Shown: piece after piece, positions 33,695 to 44,507 of the stretch
Layout of the letters: the number at the start of each line of letters is the position of its first letter
Position numbering within the stretch: position 1 is the first letter of the stretch
Origin: Promethearchaeota archaeon Loki_b31
GTDB lineage: Archaea; Asgardarchaeota; Lokiarchaeia; Sigyniarchaeales; SOKP01
Length of the DNA stretch: 53,744 bases
Assembly: GCA_005222975.1 (NCBI GenBank)
Contig: NJBI01000019.1
Span: 1-53,744, forward strand
Reading direction: 5' to 3'
Made by a program: the position numbers and the translations under genes
The notes under the pieces: model-generated
Databases searched by the model: none
Seen by the model: only the letters and a program-made list of their open reading frames with translations
What the model was told of the DNA's origin: nothing

Positions 33695-35635
33695 TTAAAG
33701 TTTACTTAACAATAAAGGTTTAACTATTAAAACTGATTCATTTAACAAATCTTTCTTAACTTCATTTTCCATATTATAACCATCTAGATACACAATTTTT
33801 TTAATCCCAGCATTAATAACTAATTTTAAGCAAGTCATACAAGGAAAAATCGTAGTATAAAGAGTTGTATCGCCCTTAATTGAAGTACCATGTAAAGCAG
33901 CTTGTATTATACAATTATGAACCAAAATACCATTAGCTATGAACGAGTTATAATCAGGGACATAAAAATCAATCATTTTTTGACTTTTTCTTACATTAAC
34001 CAGTTCCTTGATTTTAACAAAAGATATATTAGATTCTGTCAGTTTAACTAAATCGTATAATACTTTTTTATCAACATTATTTAGTTTAAGTTCATTAACT
34101 ATTTTATTTGCCGTTATTTGGTTTATTACTTCAGATCTTCTATCTCTTAATGTAGACCATTTTGTTGTGGAAATTCTTGAAGAAAAATAGTATTTTGGAT
34201 AGCATCTTTTTTTACTTAGTCCAACTTTTTTGATTTTTTCTAATTTTTCTTTTTTTATAGGATGTGAAAAGCCAATGTATTTTTTATACTTAAGTAAGTC
34301 TTCTCCTGAAGTGGAGAGAACATAACTATAGGACCCTGCACCATCTGAAATCTTGACAGTTCTTTTAAGTTGATATAAACTACTCAATATTCCGAATCTT
34401 AACAATAGTAACCGTACGATTTCTAAAATTCTTATAAACCCACTAGTTAACGCAACTAGCTTTCTCGGGCTAAATCGAACCATACCTTCAGCATCAAAAA
34501 GTCCTCTAAGTAAAAATGAAAGAGAGTCATTATCTACTTTATGAAATAATTTAGGGATTTTTTTCTCACTGATTCCTATCCCTAGTTTTTCAAAAAAGAG
34601 TGATAGTCTTTTAGAAGATACATTTAGAATGTATTGATTTTCATCTTTATTTTTTCTTATATTTCCAGTAATACCAAATACTTTTTTTATTAGTTCATTG
34701 TAATGTTCTAACATTAATCTATTTTTATCAAAAAAACTGATGAAATTATTACCTAATGTTCCATCTCCTATGAAATACCCTACTATTTGACATAAATCAC
34801 AACTGGTAATAGATGGAATAAATACTTTTTTCCTTTCAACGCCCATTTTATAATTATTTAGTTCAAGACCTAATTTATGTGCTATCTTTGTAAAATTTGT
34901 ATCTTTTATCCCTTCTCCACTTAGCAATCGGCGGATAACTGTTCGAGAAAATCCTAAATTTTGAGCTAGACAATTTTGTGATAAACCCATATCCTGCAAT
35001 TTTGAACAAAATATCTTAATACCTTGGTTATTGAGTTTGAAAGAATCATATTCAATATTAGGTAGCTCTTGTGGTATGCCTTTTATAGGTATATAAGTTA
35101 CAATAGGGAGATAATCATTTAAACTTAGATTACTAGCTTTTATTTCTTTCAACCCTTCTTCATCATCCATTTTAAACATTAAATGATCTTCTGATACTAG
35201 CAATTCATAATTTCCTGCGGTTTTGATTTTTATCAATTTATCTTTAATTGACAAAAATTTCTCAGCATCAGAGGGTATTACTTTTAGATGTTCATTTACC
35301 GCAAAGATTTTTTTTCCAATATCTTTAGCTTCCATTATTTCACCCGAATTTGAAATAATTAGTGAATTATCTGAAACACAATTGATTTCGGCATGAACTC
35401 CTCGGCATAGTTCGGGTCTTTCGCCGCTTTTTAAATTCTTTCGGACGCACGTTTCTGTAGTACAATGTTTAAATCCAGACGGAGCGCCATTATATCCCGT
35501 CGACATTATATGAGAATCCTTTACTAACACCGCGCCAACTTTACGCTTTATGCACGTACTTCTTTCTGAGACAACCTTTGCTATTTTCATGAAATATTCG
35601 TCTTTAGAAATTCTTTTTTTATTTTTTTGGTTCAT
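33695..35635 (-). CDS. dCMP deaminase interrupted by an intein
   Basis: The precursor has 646 residues. The extein parts (1-85 and 575-646) join into a 157-residue deoxycytidylate deaminase: the zinc site is HAE (81-83) plus PCMTC in the second part. The enzyme makes dUMP for thymidylate synthesis. The intein (86-574) starts with Cys and ends VHN before Cys+1, and sits four residues after HAE, so the enzyme is inactive until splicing. Monocistronic. Confidence 0.93.
   Translation of the reverse strand: MNQKNKKRISKDEYFMKIAKVVSERSTCIKRKVGAVLVKDSHIMSTGYNGAPSGFKHCTTETCVRKNLKSGERPELCRGVHAEINCVSDNSLIISNSGEIMEAKDIGKKIFAVNEHLKVIPSDAEKFLSIKDKLIKIKTAGNYELLVSEDHLMFKMDDEEGLKEIKASNLSLNDYLPIVTYIPIKGIPQELPNIEYDSFKLNNQGIKIFCSKLQDMGLSQNCLAQNLGFSRTVIRRLLSGEGIKDTNFTKIAHKLGLELNNYKMGVERKKVFIPSITSCDLCQIVGYFIGDGTLGNNFISFFDKNRLMLEHYNELIKKVFGITGNIRKNKDENQYILNVSSKRLSLFFEKLGIGISEKKIPKLFHKVDNDSLSFLLRGLFDAEGMVRFSPRKLVALTSGFIRILEIVRLLLLRFGILSSLYQLKRTVKISDGAGSYSYVLSTSGEDLLKYKKYIGFSHPIKKEKLEKIKKVGLSKKRCYPKYYFSSRISTTKWSTLRDRRSEVINQITANKIVNELKLNNVDKKVLYDLVKLTESNISFVKIKELVNVRKSQKMIDFYVPDYNSFIANGILVHNCIIQAALHGTSIKGDTTLYTTIFPCMTCLKLVINAGIKKIVYLDGYNMENEVKKDLLNESVLIVKPLLLSKL
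33914..35380 (-). mobile_element. Intein with LAGLIDADG homing endonuclease
   Basis: This 489-residue segment begins CVSDNSLI (splicing block A), has a block B-like SEDHL, two LAGLIDADG motifs ([12 protein letters not shown] near precursor residue 290 and [14 protein letters not shown] near 380), a helix-turn-helix between ([17 protein letters not shown]), and ends [10 protein letters not shown]. Both endonuclease Asp residues appear intact, so it may still home. Confidence 0.92.
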
Positions 35636-35771
35636 TTTCTTGTTTTGATTTTTTACTTTATATTGTATAAAAAGTTAAATAATCGCTTGGATTTTTAGTG
35701 TTATTATTGATGTTTTAATATTTAATTAAGAATAAAACCGACTATTATTATTAAGTAAATCTTTCAAATGT

Positions 35772-35776
35772 GGTGA
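35772..35776 (+). promoter_or_regulatory. Ribosome binding site of the larA-like gene
   Basis: GGTGA six bases before the ATG at 35783. Confidence 0.55.
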
Positions 35777-35782
35777 ATATGA

Positions 35783-37015
35783 ATGGTTAAACAATTTAAA
35801 GTCCCGTGGGCCGCTTGGAGGGACCCACATTATTTAAAGTTAGAGTTCCCCGATTCTTGGGATGTTTCCGTCTGTAAAATGAAAGATGCTGACGCTCCAG
35901 AATTATCAAGTGAAGATATAAGAAAATGGATATTAAATCCAATAGGAACCCCTAGTTTATCTGTTATTGCCCAGGGGAAAAAAAACGTAGTAATCGTTGT
36001 AGACGATATGACAAGAACGACGCCATCATCGAAAATTCTTCCGTTTGTTTTTGAAGAACTAGAAAAAGCTGATATCTCAGAAGAACAAATCACAATTTTA
36101 TTTGCTCTTGGTGCTCATAGACCAATGAATAAAAACGATTGCTTATTAAAACTAGGCAAAGAAATTGTAAGTAGGTTTAAAATCGAAAATCATCATCCTT
36201 ACGAGAACCTTGTACATCTAGGAGATTCTAAGATAGGGACGCCAATTGATGTAAATAAAACGTATTATAACGCAGATTTAAAGATTGCGGTAGGAGGTGT
36301 TATTCCCCACCCTTTAGCCGGCTTTGGGGGCGGTGCCAAAATAGTATTGCCAGGAGTATGTGGTATTCGCACACTCGAGGCAAACCATTCTGCAAGAATG
36401 CGAGGAATTGGAGCGGGAATCGGAAGAATGACTGAAATAAGGGAAGACATTGAGGATATAGTTGATAATGTTGGCTTAGATTTTTCTGTTAATGTAGTGA
36501 TGAATGAAATTGGCAACATAACTGAGATCTATTCAGGCCATTATCGAGACGCACATAGAAAAGCTATGGAGGCCGCAAAGGAGTCTTATACGACAGAAAT
36601 AACCCTAGAAAATCAAATTTGTTTCTTAAATTCTTACCCAGAAGATTCTGAATTGAACCAATCAATAAAAGCTTTTAATATTTTAATGACGGCTTCAAAT
36701 AGATTTCTTGATAGAAAAGGCACGATTGTTGTAATGTCATCTTCGTACGAAGGCAAAGGTTTTCATAGTTTAATTGCTGAAACTGGTGCTAAATTATATA
36801 ACAATTTTGGGAATGGAATTATATGGAAAGCGTTTGTAAAGAGAAGAAATGTATATTTCTTTTCTCCAAATATTAGTAAACCAGATTTATATCATTTCTA
36901 TCCAAAATCTGTCCAATTGTTTAATGAATGGAATGAGTTAATTAATGAATTATCAAATATGCACGGAAATTCTCCTAAAGTAGCGATAATTCCTACAAGT
37001 ATGCAGTTAACATAA
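35783..37015 (+). CDS. larA: LarA-like lactate racemase family protein
   Basis: The product is 410 residues, near the usual 420-430. DDMTRTTPSSKILP, ALGAHRPM and GFGGGAKIVLPGVCG match LarA; the Lys in GGGAK binds the nickel-pincer nucleotide and the His in ALGAHRP is catalytic in characterised LarA. The family includes racemases for several 2-hydroxy acids, so the substrate is not certain. The genes for cofactor synthesis (larB, larC, larE) are not in the window. Confidence 0.85.
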   Translation: MVKQFKVPWAAWRDPHYLKLEFPDSWDVSVCKMKDADAPELSSEDIRKWILNPIGTPSLSVIAQGKKNVVIVVDDMTRTTPSSKILPFVFEELEKADISEEQITILFALGAHRPMNKNDCLLKLGKEIVSRFKIENHHPYENLVHLGDSKIGTPIDVNKTYYNADLKIAVGGVIPHPLAGFGGGAKIVLPGVCGIRTLEANHSARMRGIGAGIGRMTEIREDIEDIVDNVGLDFSVNVVMNEIGNITEIYSGHYRDAHRKAMEAAKESYTTEITLENQICFLNSYPEDSELNQSIKAFNILMTASNRFLDRKGTIVVMSSSYEGKGFHSLIAETGAKLYNNFGNGIIWKAFVKRRNVYFFSPNISKPDLYHFYPKSVQLFNEWNELINELSNMHGNSPKVAIIPTSMQLT

Positions 37016-37162
37016 TCTAAAACTTTCATATTTCTTTTTAAAACTTAATTAGAACCATTATTTTTTTCATTTAAAACATTAAACAGAAAATAAAAGATAG
37101 TTTTATTTTTTCTTTTAGTATACTTTAATTTAAGTCAATTTTGAAAATTGTTATTGTTTCAT

Positions 37163-38419
37163 ATGAAAAAAGTTGAATTACTTGCTCCAGCAAAAAATTT
37201 AAAAGCGATTAAAGCAGCGTCAAATTTCGCAGACTCAGTTTATTTTGGAATTGAGAAGTTTAATATGAGAATGCGTTCGGAAAATATTGCTCTGGAAAAT
37301 CTTACTAAAATCATGGATTTTTGCCGCAAAGCTGGATTAAAAGCGTATTTAGCTACAAATATATTAATATACGACAACGAATTGAATTACTTACACGAAG
37401 TCATAGAAAAAGGAAAAGAGGCAGGTATTCACGCTGTTATAGTTCACGACATTGCTGCAATTGAAGTAGCTAAAGAAGTTGGGGTGCCTTTTCATATTTC
37501 TACGCAATGTAACGTGTCTAATTCTTTATCTGCTAGATTTTATGAAAAGCTAGGAGCAGAGAGATTAATTTTAGCTCGGGAATTATCTTTAGAAAAAATT
37601 AAAGAAATAAAGAGGAATTTATCTAAAGCAGAAATTGAAATTTTTGTTCACGGAGCAATGTGCACTTCCATAAGTGGCAGATGCTATTTTTCTCAAGATA
37701 TTTGTGGAACCGAAGAGAAATCAGCAAACCGAGGTAATTGCATACAGCCATGTAGAAGACGCTGGTGGGTAAAGGAAGAGTCTGGTGCAGAATACATCTA
37801 CGATGGTGTTAGGTTCATGAATTCAAGAGATCTTTGTACAATTGCCCATGTACCTAAATTCATTGAAGCTAAGGTTGACGCTTTTAAAATCGAAGGTAGG
37901 ATGCGTCACCCTCACTATGTCGAGGTGGTTACAAAAATTTACCGAGAAGCTATTGAGGCTTATTATAACGGTTCTTTTTCAAAAAAAAAAGTAGGTCGAT
38001 GGGTTACTGACTTAAAGAAAGTTTATAATCGAGGATTTACTCCAGGATTTTACTTTAAGAGAATGACTGAAGAAGACCATCAACATAAATCCCCTTCAAA
38101 TTTATCACATTTCAGATATATCAAAGTTGGTCAAGTTGAGGATTATACGAAAGATTATGCTAAAATTTCGTTGGATAACGGATATTTAACTAAAAATGAC
38201 GATTTAATTATTATGGGCAATAATACAGACACATACATTCATCAAAAAGCAGAAGTTATTAAATTCAAAGAAAAACATATTAATAAAACTCCAAGAGGAA
38301 CAAAAGAAAAGCCTATATTCGTAAAATTACGAATTAATGGAAAAGCAATTGGTAATGGCGAAGATAAAATCTACATCTTTACTGATAAAACCTATGGAAG
38401 AGATTATGCTTTACCATAA
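37163..38419 (+). CDS. Peptidase U32 family protein
   Basis: The product is 418 residues from the ATG at 37163; a TTG five codons earlier is less likely because KKVELLAPAKNLKA is the family N-terminus. FVHGAMCTSISGRCYFSQ and NRGNCIQPCRRRWW are the U32 signature, with four Cys that could hold an iron-sulfur cluster. FKIEGRMRHPHYVEVVT is also conserved. Bacterial relatives (TrhP, RlhA) hydroxylate tRNA or rRNA using prephenate; the archaeal role is open. Monocistronic. Confidence 0.88.
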   Translation: MKKVELLAPAKNLKAIKAASNFADSVYFGIEKFNMRMRSENIALENLTKIMDFCRKAGLKAYLATNILIYDNELNYLHEVIEKGKEAGIHAVIVHDIAAIEVAKEVGVPFHISTQCNVSNSLSARFYEKLGAERLILARELSLEKIKEIKRNLSKAEIEIFVHGAMCTSISGRCYFSQDICGTEEKSANRGNCIQPCRRRWWVKEESGAEYIYDGVRFMNSRDLCTIAHVPKFIEAKVDAFKIEGRMRHPHYVEVVTKIYREAIEAYYNGSFSKKKVGRWVTDLKKVYNRGFTPGFYFKRMTEEDHQHKSPSNLSHFRYIKVGQVEDYTKDYAKISLDNGYLTKNDDLIIMGNNTDTYIHQKAEVIKFKEKHINKTPRGTKEKPIFVKLRINGKAIGNGEDKIYIFTDKTYGRDYALP

Positions 38420-38526
38420 ATAAATATGACCGAATCTAAAGCTAATTTAATTCAATCTATAAAAATTTAAAATTACATTTAAGTAAATAAATTTATATTA
38501 TTAAAAATTAGAATTAATGTTGTTTT

Positions 38527-38534
38527 AAGGAGAT
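38527..38534 (+). promoter_or_regulatory. Strong ribosome binding site of the glutamate formimidoyltransferase gene
   Basis: AAGGAGAT lies four bases before the ATG at 38539. A TATA-like AAATAAATTTATAT is about 40 bases further upstream, allowing a short leader. Confidence 0.6.
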
Positions 38535-38538
38535 AATT

Positions 38539-39456
38539 ATGGCAAATAAAAATAAAAAAATTGTTGAGTCCGTACCTAATTATAGTGAAGGTACAGATGG
38601 AGATAAAGTCGAACGAATTGTAGCAGAAATTAAAAACACTCCCGAAACTAACATCGTAGACATTCAATACGACTCTGATTACGACCGAGCCGTAATTACT
38701 TTTGTTGGTACTCCAGAAGCTGTGCTGAAAGCAAATATTGCTGCGGCTAAAAAGGCGATAGAACTAATTGACATGAATAAACACAAAGGTCAACACCCTC
38801 GAATAGGAGCAATAGATGTAGTTCCGTTTATACCAGCTCAAAATATTACAATTGAAGAATGCATAGAATTATCAAAACAATTTGCTGAAGAAATGGCAAA
38901 AGAAGGCGTTCCAGTATATTTATACGAAGATTCGGCAAGCAATCTTGAAAGGAAAAATATTGATAACATAAGAGTCGGAGAATACGAAGGATTAAAAGAA
39001 ACCATTAAAACAGACCCTGAAAGGAAACCGGATTATGGCCCTTCAGAATTCCATCCAACGGCAGGTGCAATAATAACGGGAGCAAGATATCCCTTAATTA
39101 GTTTTAATATCAACCTTGGGACCAAAGATGTTAAAATTGCGAAAAAAGTAGCAAAAGCTATTCATTTACGCTCGGGAGGACTTGTAAACGTTAAAGCAAT
39201 GGGGACCGATTTAAAAACGAGAGATTGCGTTCAAGTAGGGATTAGTAATATTAATTATAAAAAAACCCCTCTATATCGTCAGAAAGAACTCGTACGAATT
39301 GAAGCCGCTCGATATGGTGTACCCATTGTTGGTACAGAATTAATTGGCGTGTTGCCCTTAGGTGCTGTGCTTAATTCTTTAGATTATTATTTACAAATTG
39401 AAAATCCTAAAAAACTTGAGCCAAAACATCTGTTAGAGAATTATTTTGATTTCTAA
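38539..39456 (+). CDS. ftcD: Glutamate formimidoyltransferase
   Basis: The product is 305 residues, equal to the transferase half of FTCD without the cyclodeaminase half. VESVPNYSEG is the family N-terminus; KHKGQHPRIGAIDVVPFIP and GARYPLISFNINL are conserved. It moves the formimino group from formiminoglutamate to tetrahydrofolate, releasing glutamate, the last step of histidine breakdown. It converges with hutI (14 bases between stops), so the pathway genes are on opposite strands but adjacent. Confidence 0.93.
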   Translation: MANKNKKIVESVPNYSEGTDGDKVERIVAEIKNTPETNIVDIQYDSDYDRAVITFVGTPEAVLKANIAAAKKAIELIDMNKHKGQHPRIGAIDVVPFIPAQNITIEECIELSKQFAEEMAKEGVPVYLYEDSASNLERKNIDNIRVGEYEGLKETIKTDPERKPDYGPSEFHPTAGAIITGARYPLISFNINLGTKDVKIAKKVAKAIHLRSGGLVNVKAMGTDLKTRDCVQVGISNINYKKTPLYRQKELVRIEAARYGVPIVGTELIGVLPLGAVLNSLDYYLQIENPKKLEPKHLLENYFDF

Positions 39457-39470
39457 ATTTTAAGAGCAAA

Positions 39471-40802
39471 TTAATCAAAATCTACTACAATTTTACCATT
39501 TTTTATAACTTTTGAAACAAGATTTACTCCAAATTGGTAAGGAAGAAAATTATGATTCGGTACATCGAAAATTATTAAGTCTGCTTTCTTGCCTACTTCT
39601 ATACTTCCAATCTGTTCTTGTTTTTGAAGTGCACAAGCGGCGTTAATCGTAGCTGCTGTTAGAGCTTCAGCTGGTGAAAGTTTCATGTGATAGCAAGCTA
39701 AAGCAATTATGATTTGCATCGATTCTGTCCAACAATTTGGATTAAGGTCGGTAGCAAGGGCTATTGGAATACCATATTCGATGATCTTTCTCGCAGGAGC
39801 ATAGTCCCTCATCATTAAACAGAAAGGCGTCCCGGGTAATAGTGTAGCAATTGTTTGTGCTTTTCTCATTGCTTTCAAACCTTCGTCGTTAGATTTTAGC
39901 ATATGTCCCGTCTGCACAGCGTTTAACTCTGCTGCTAATAATGCCCCACTCGTGTCGATAATTTCGTCAATATGAATCTGCGGTTTTAGACCGTATTTCA
40001 TGGCCGCCTTTAATATTTTTTTGGTCTGAACAACTGAGAAAATCCCCTCTTCACAAAATACGTCGCAAAATTCTGCTAATTCTTCTTGTGCTACTTTTGG
40101 AATCATTTCTGAAATAATTAATTCTACATAATCGTCTGTTTCACCCTCGTATTCTGGTGGTACTGCATGAGCGCCTAAAAACGTTGATATTACATCCATG
40201 GGATGCTCGAGGTTTAACTTTTTTGCAGCTAATAACGACTTTATTTCGTTCTCGACATCGAGTCCATATCCAGATTTCGTTTCCATTGTAGTCGTTCCAT
40301 ATTCCATCATCCTATTAAGAATCTTTTTCCCATTTTGAATTAAGATTTCTAACGAAGCTTTTCTCGTCGCTTTAACAGTTTTTAATATCCCTCCCCCAGA
40401 CTCTAAAATTTCAAGGTAGGTCTTACCAGCAAGTTTCATTTCAAGTTCATTTTCTCTAAAACCATCGAAGATAATATGAGTGTGCGGATCAACAAATCCA
40501 GGAGTTACTAAACGATTTGTAGCGTCAATTATTACTGTTTTTCCGTTAGGGGAAAAGTTAGAAAATAATTCATTTGTTGTTCCTACGAAAACTATAGAAT
40601 TACCAGATATAGCAACTGCACCATCGTGAATGGGGGCCAGCTCTGCCATGTTCTTGCCTCTTCTTGGAACCCCATATTTAGAATCCATGGTTACTAATTC
40701 GTTGATGTGAATTATAATCAAATCTAGCGTGGGTGTTGGAACCTCGTTACCAACATCTTTTCTTTTTATTCTTCTTGGCGATGGAGTAGATCTTACTGTC
40801 AT
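39471..40802 (-). CDS. hutI: Imidazolonepropionase
   Basis: The product is 443 residues, about 30 longer at the N-terminus than usual (residues 1-25 are basic and Pro-rich; a later start is possible but the ATG overlap supports this one). TPGFVDPHTHIIFDG carries the HxH metal motif of amidohydrolases; SGYGLDVENE and ATDLNPNCWTESMQ are hutI-specific. It opens the imidazolone ring to give N-formimino-glutamate. Its ATG overlaps the hutH stop by four bases (ATGA). Confidence 0.93.
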   Translation of the reverse strand: MTVRSTPSPRRIKRKDVGNEVPTPTLDLIIIHINELVTMDSKYGVPRRGKNMAELAPIHDGAVAISGNSIVFVGTTNELFSNFSPNGKTVIIDATNRLVTPGFVDPHTHIIFDGFRENELEMKLAGKTYLEILESGGGILKTVKATRKASLEILIQNGKKILNRMMEYGTTTMETKSGYGLDVENEIKSLLAAKKLNLEHPMDVISTFLGAHAVPPEYEGETDDYVELIISEMIPKVAQEELAEFCDVFCEEGIFSVVQTKKILKAAMKYGLKPQIHIDEIIDTSGALLAAELNAVQTGHMLKSNDEGLKAMRKAQTIATLLPGTPFCLMMRDYAPARKIIEYGIPIALATDLNPNCWTESMQIIIALACYHMKLSPAEALTAATINAACALQKQEQIGSIEVGKKADLIIFDVPNHNFLPYQFGVNLVSKVIKNGKIVVDFD

Positions 40803-42316
40803 TTTACTTCGTTTGCAATTTTGATTAATTCTTTACTTTTTATAATTTCTAAAGCAATTTCAATGTATTCCGAAAGAACTACATCTTCGTTAATATGGGG
40901 GATATTTTGACGAATATAGGCATGGCATGCTTCTAAAGTTGCACTAGATTTTAACGGTCTTCTAAAATCAAACGCTTGAGCGGCACACAAGAGTTCTATT
41001 GCAAGTATTTTTTCAAGATTATAAATTATTCGAAGCGCTTTTCTAGCACTAATCGATCCCATACTAACATGATCTTCTTGTCCCATTGATGTTGGGATAC
41101 TATCTGCGCTTGCTGGGAAGCACATTGATTTGTTTTCGCTAGCTAATGCTGCTGAACAATATTGAGTAATCATAAAACCGGAATTTAAGCCGGATTCTTG
41201 AATTAAATATGGGGGAAGTCCCCACTTTCCTTCTAAAAGAAGATATGTTCGTCGGTCTGAGATATTTCCCAGCTCAGAAGCGGCTAAACTAATATAATCC
41301 AGGGGTAAGGCAAGAGGTTGTCCATGAAAGTTTCCACCGTTGATAGCAGTATTTTCATCAAAAACTATAGGATTGTCCGTAACTGAATTTAATTCACATT
41401 CCATCTTCTCGCTTAAATGTGAAAAAGCATCTCTGGAGGCTCCATGGACTTGGGGGATACATCGAATAGAATAAGGATCTTGAACTCGACCACAATCTGC
41501 ATGTGATTCTACAAATTGAGAATTCTTCAAAAACTTCCTGATTCTTTTAGCAACAGTTTTAGCACCATCATGAGGACGTAAAGCAATTAATCTCTCATTG
41601 AAAGGTTGAGGCGATGCTAAATACCCTTCAAGCGTCATTGCTCCGATAAGATCAGCTTGCTCTAAACAACTAAAAAACTTTTCAGCGACAATAACCCCAT
41701 GAGCTGTAATGAATTGGGTTCCATTAATTAACGCCAAACCTTCTTTTGCATGAAGTTCAAGCGGTTTTAATCCGTTTTGGTTTAAAACTTCTATTGCTGG
41801 TTTATAATTTGTACCATCTTTTGACAGAAATCCTAAACCAATTAAGGGTAAAAATAAATGAGCTAACGGGGCAAGGTCTCCGGATGCTCCTACCGACCCT
41901 TGTTCTGGAACCAATGGAATAAAATCGTTGTTGATGTGCCAGAGAATTCTTTCAATCAAATTTAAAGAAATCCCAGAATATCCCATGCTTAACGCGTGGA
42001 CTTTAAGAATCAACATCAATTTTGCAATTTCCTTGCTAATAGGTGAACCAACGCCTACGCTATGGCTCTTAAGCAAATTTGATTGTAATTTACCAATTTC
42101 TTCTTTTGATATTCTAGTTGTACACAAAGACCCAAATCCCGTATTAATACTGTATACTAAGGCTTCGCCGTTTGCAATATCTTGAACAACATTATAGTTT
42201 CTTTCTATTTTTATTTTGGTTTCTTCCGTTAGGGTACCATTAATCTGACCTCTAACAATCTTCAGGGCCAAATTAACAGTCAAGTGATCTTGACCGTATT
42301 TAAAATCATTTTCCAT
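40799..42316 (-). CDS. hutH: Histidine ammonia-lyase
   Basis: From the ATG at 42316 the product is 505 residues; a TTG nine bases earlier could add three. GSVGASGDLAPLAH contains Ala-Ser-Gly, which forms the MIO prosthetic group. NTGFGSL, NGTQF and VQDPYSIRCIPQVHGA are further family blocks. It removes ammonia from histidine to give urocanate. It lies between hutU and hutI on one transcript. Confidence 0.95.
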   Translation of the reverse strand: MENDFKYGQDHLTVNLALKIVRGQINGTLTEETKIKIERNYNVVQDIANGEALVYSINTGFGSLCTTRISKEEIGKLQSNLLKSHSVGVGSPISKEIAKLMLILKVHALSMGYSGISLNLIERILWHINNDFIPLVPEQGSVGASGDLAPLAHLFLPLIGLGFLSKDGTNYKPAIEVLNQNGLKPLELHAKEGLALINGTQFITAHGVIVAEKFFSCLEQADLIGAMTLEGYLASPQPFNERLIALRPHDGAKTVAKRIRKFLKNSQFVESHADCGRVQDPYSIRCIPQVHGASRDAFSHLSEKMECELNSVTDNPIVFDENTAINGGNFHGQPLALPLDYISLAASELGNISDRRTYLLLEGKWGLPPYLIQESGLNSGFMITQYCSAALASENKSMCFPASADSIPTSMGQEDHVSMGSISARKALRIIYNLEKILAIELLCAAQAFDFRRPLKSSATLEACHAYIRQNIPHINEDVVLSEYIEIALEIIKSKELIKIANEVK

Positions 42317-42344
42317 GTTAACCAAACCAAATAGGACTCTTACT

Positions 42345-44381
42345 TTATTTATACTTTTTTAAATACACATTAATAACATCATTTAATAAATCATCTTTTA
42401 CCAAAAAAGGTAAGGTGATGTGCCCTCTATCTTGATTCTTAAAATTCCAAGCATAAGCTGTTGTTAACGCGTTTTCATTTCTAGCCCAAGCTCTCCTAGC
42501 GATGCCACAGTTTACATCCCACTCAATTGCAGAGCGAATTATGTTATTTATTCGTTCTGAACCGTCTAACACTAGACCAAAACCGCCGTTAATTGCTTTT
42601 CCAGTGCCAACGCCCCCTCCATTCGATAGTACACACATAGTCATTCCTCTTGCTATATTACCTGCCCAACTGTGATGAGCCATGTCAGACATAACATTAC
42701 TGCCATCTTTTATGTTTGATGTCTCTCTAAAAGGACTATCGGTCCCAGAAACATCGTGATGGTCCCTTCCTAACATAATCGCTCCGATATCTCTATTTTT
42801 AACCATTTCGTTGAACTTTAAAGCAATTTTTACTCGAGTTTCCATATCGGCATATAATATACGAGCTTGAGAACCAACTACTAAGTTGTTCTTTTCGGCA
42901 TTCTTTATCCAATGCCAGTTATCTCTATCTTGTGAGCTCCGATTTGGATCGATAGAAGAAATTGCAACTTGATCGGTTTTTATTAAATCTGAATGATCTA
43001 AGCTTAGGCATACCCATCGGAAAGGTCCATATCCATAATCAAAACATATTGGACCCATTATATGTTCTACATAAGAGGGAAATATGAAACCATTTTTTGG
43101 ATCACCATTAATTGCAACATCATGAGCTCCAGCGTCGTAAATTGCTTTTAGAAACGAATTTCCATAGTCCCAGAATATAGTACCTCTACTAACCATAATT
43201 TTGATAAGGTTATATTGTTCCCTTAAAGATTCGTCAACTAACCTTTCAAATTTCTCTCTATCAGATTTTAATAACACCCTACCTTCCTCGAAACTTAAAC
43301 CAACGGGGGTATATCCTCCCTCATAAGGCGCGTGACAAGAAGTTTGGTCTGATGCAAGCTCCACTTTAATATTGTTGTCTACCACATATTTCCAGATATC
43401 AACAACATTACCATGATACGCAATTGAAATTGGTTCTTTCTTTTTTCTATATTCTTCAACCCAACTAAAAATTTCTTCAAGATTGCTCGAAATTTTGCTA
43501 ACCCATCCTTGCTCATAGCGAGTTTTAATTCGAGAATCGTCAACTTCAGCGATAACCCCTATACCCCCCGAAATTTCAGTTGCTTTCGCCTGAGCTCCAC
43601 TCATCCCTCCCAATCCAGAAGTTAAATAGAGAACTCCTTTAAGTCCTTCACTAGCAGGTATTTTTAAATAAAGCCGACCCGCGTTTAGCAGTGTAATGTA
43701 AGTCCCATGAACAATCCCTTGAGGACCTATATACATCCATCCTCCCGCAGTCATTTGACCGTAGTTTGCTACACCTAAAGCTGAAACTCGTTTGAATTCT
43801 TCGGGTGTATCAAACATACCAACCATCAAACCATTCGTCATAATTACTCTTGGAGCTTCTCTTTTACTGGGAAACAAGCCAAGAGGATGGCCTGACATAA
43901 CCACAATGGTTTGCTCTTCATTTATTACTTCGAGATATTTTTTAATTAATTGGTACTGCATCCAATTTTGGCAGACTTGCCCACTTTCGCCATATGTAAC
44001 GAGTTCATATGGATAAAGTGCTACATCAAAATCTAAATTATTATCAATCATTAATTGTATCGCACGAGCTTCTAAAATACCCTTGTACTCATCAACAGGT
44101 TTAGCTTTTATTTGCCCCACGGGTCGATATCGATAAGCGTATATTCGTCCTCTATTAATTAACTCGTCTAAATATTCAGGAGCAAGTCGTTTATGTAAAT
44201 TTTCAGGTATATATCGCAAAGCATTTTTTAACGCAATTATCGTCTCATCACGATTCAAGTCATAACCACGATTAGGCGCCCTTCGGATATCCTCTTTAAA
44301 GACGGGATCTGGAGGTAATTCGTCTGATAATTTAATTTTCATGGCTTTTGAAGGATCCATATTTTTAACTAACATCAACAT
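42345..44381 (-). CDS. hutU: Urocanate hydratase, long form
   Basis: The product is 678 residues, longer than the common bacterial enzyme (about 555) and similar to animal urocanases (about 676). VMSGHPLGLFPS, TAGGWMYIGPQGIVHGT and TSGLGGMSGAQAKA are conserved NAD+-site blocks; GRDHHDVSGTDSPFRETS is typical. It converts urocanate to imidazolonepropionate. It is the first gene of the hutUHI operon; hutH starts about 28 bases after its stop. ATGs at codons 3 and 8 are alternative starts. Confidence 0.94.
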   Translation of the reverse strand: MLMLVKNMDPSKAMKIKLSDELPPDPVFKEDIRRAPNRGYDLNRDETIIALKNALRYIPENLHKRLAPEYLDELINRGRIYAYRYRPVGQIKAKPVDEYKGILEARAIQLMIDNNLDFDVALYPYELVTYGESGQVCQNWMQYQLIKKYLEVINEEQTIVVMSGHPLGLFPSKREAPRVIMTNGLMVGMFDTPEEFKRVSALGVANYGQMTAGGWMYIGPQGIVHGTYITLLNAGRLYLKIPASEGLKGVLYLTSGLGGMSGAQAKATEISGGIGVIAEVDDSRIKTRYEQGWVSKISSNLEEIFSWVEEYRKKKEPISIAYHGNVVDIWKYVVDNNIKVELASDQTSCHAPYEGGYTPVGLSFEEGRVLLKSDREKFERLVDESLREQYNLIKIMVSRGTIFWDYGNSFLKAIYDAGAHDVAINGDPKNGFIFPSYVEHIMGPICFDYGYGPFRWVCLSLDHSDLIKTDQVAISSIDPNRSSQDRDNWHWIKNAEKNNLVVGSQARILYADMETRVKIALKFNEMVKNRDIGAIMLGRDHHDVSGTDSPFRETSNIKDGSNVMSDMAHHSWAGNIARGMTMCVLSNGGGVGTGKAINGGFGLVLDGSERINNIIRSAIEWDVNCGIARRAWARNENALTTAYAWNFKNQDRGHITLPFLVKDDLLNDVINVYLKKYK

Positions 44382-44507
44382 GTATATATTTTTTAAAGTA
44401 AATGAATCATACCACTAAAAAATGTTTCAAATGGAATTCACAAAAGATAAAATGAAAAGAACTATTTTCGTATTAAAAAAGACCTACAAATAACTTGAGC
44501 AAATAAA

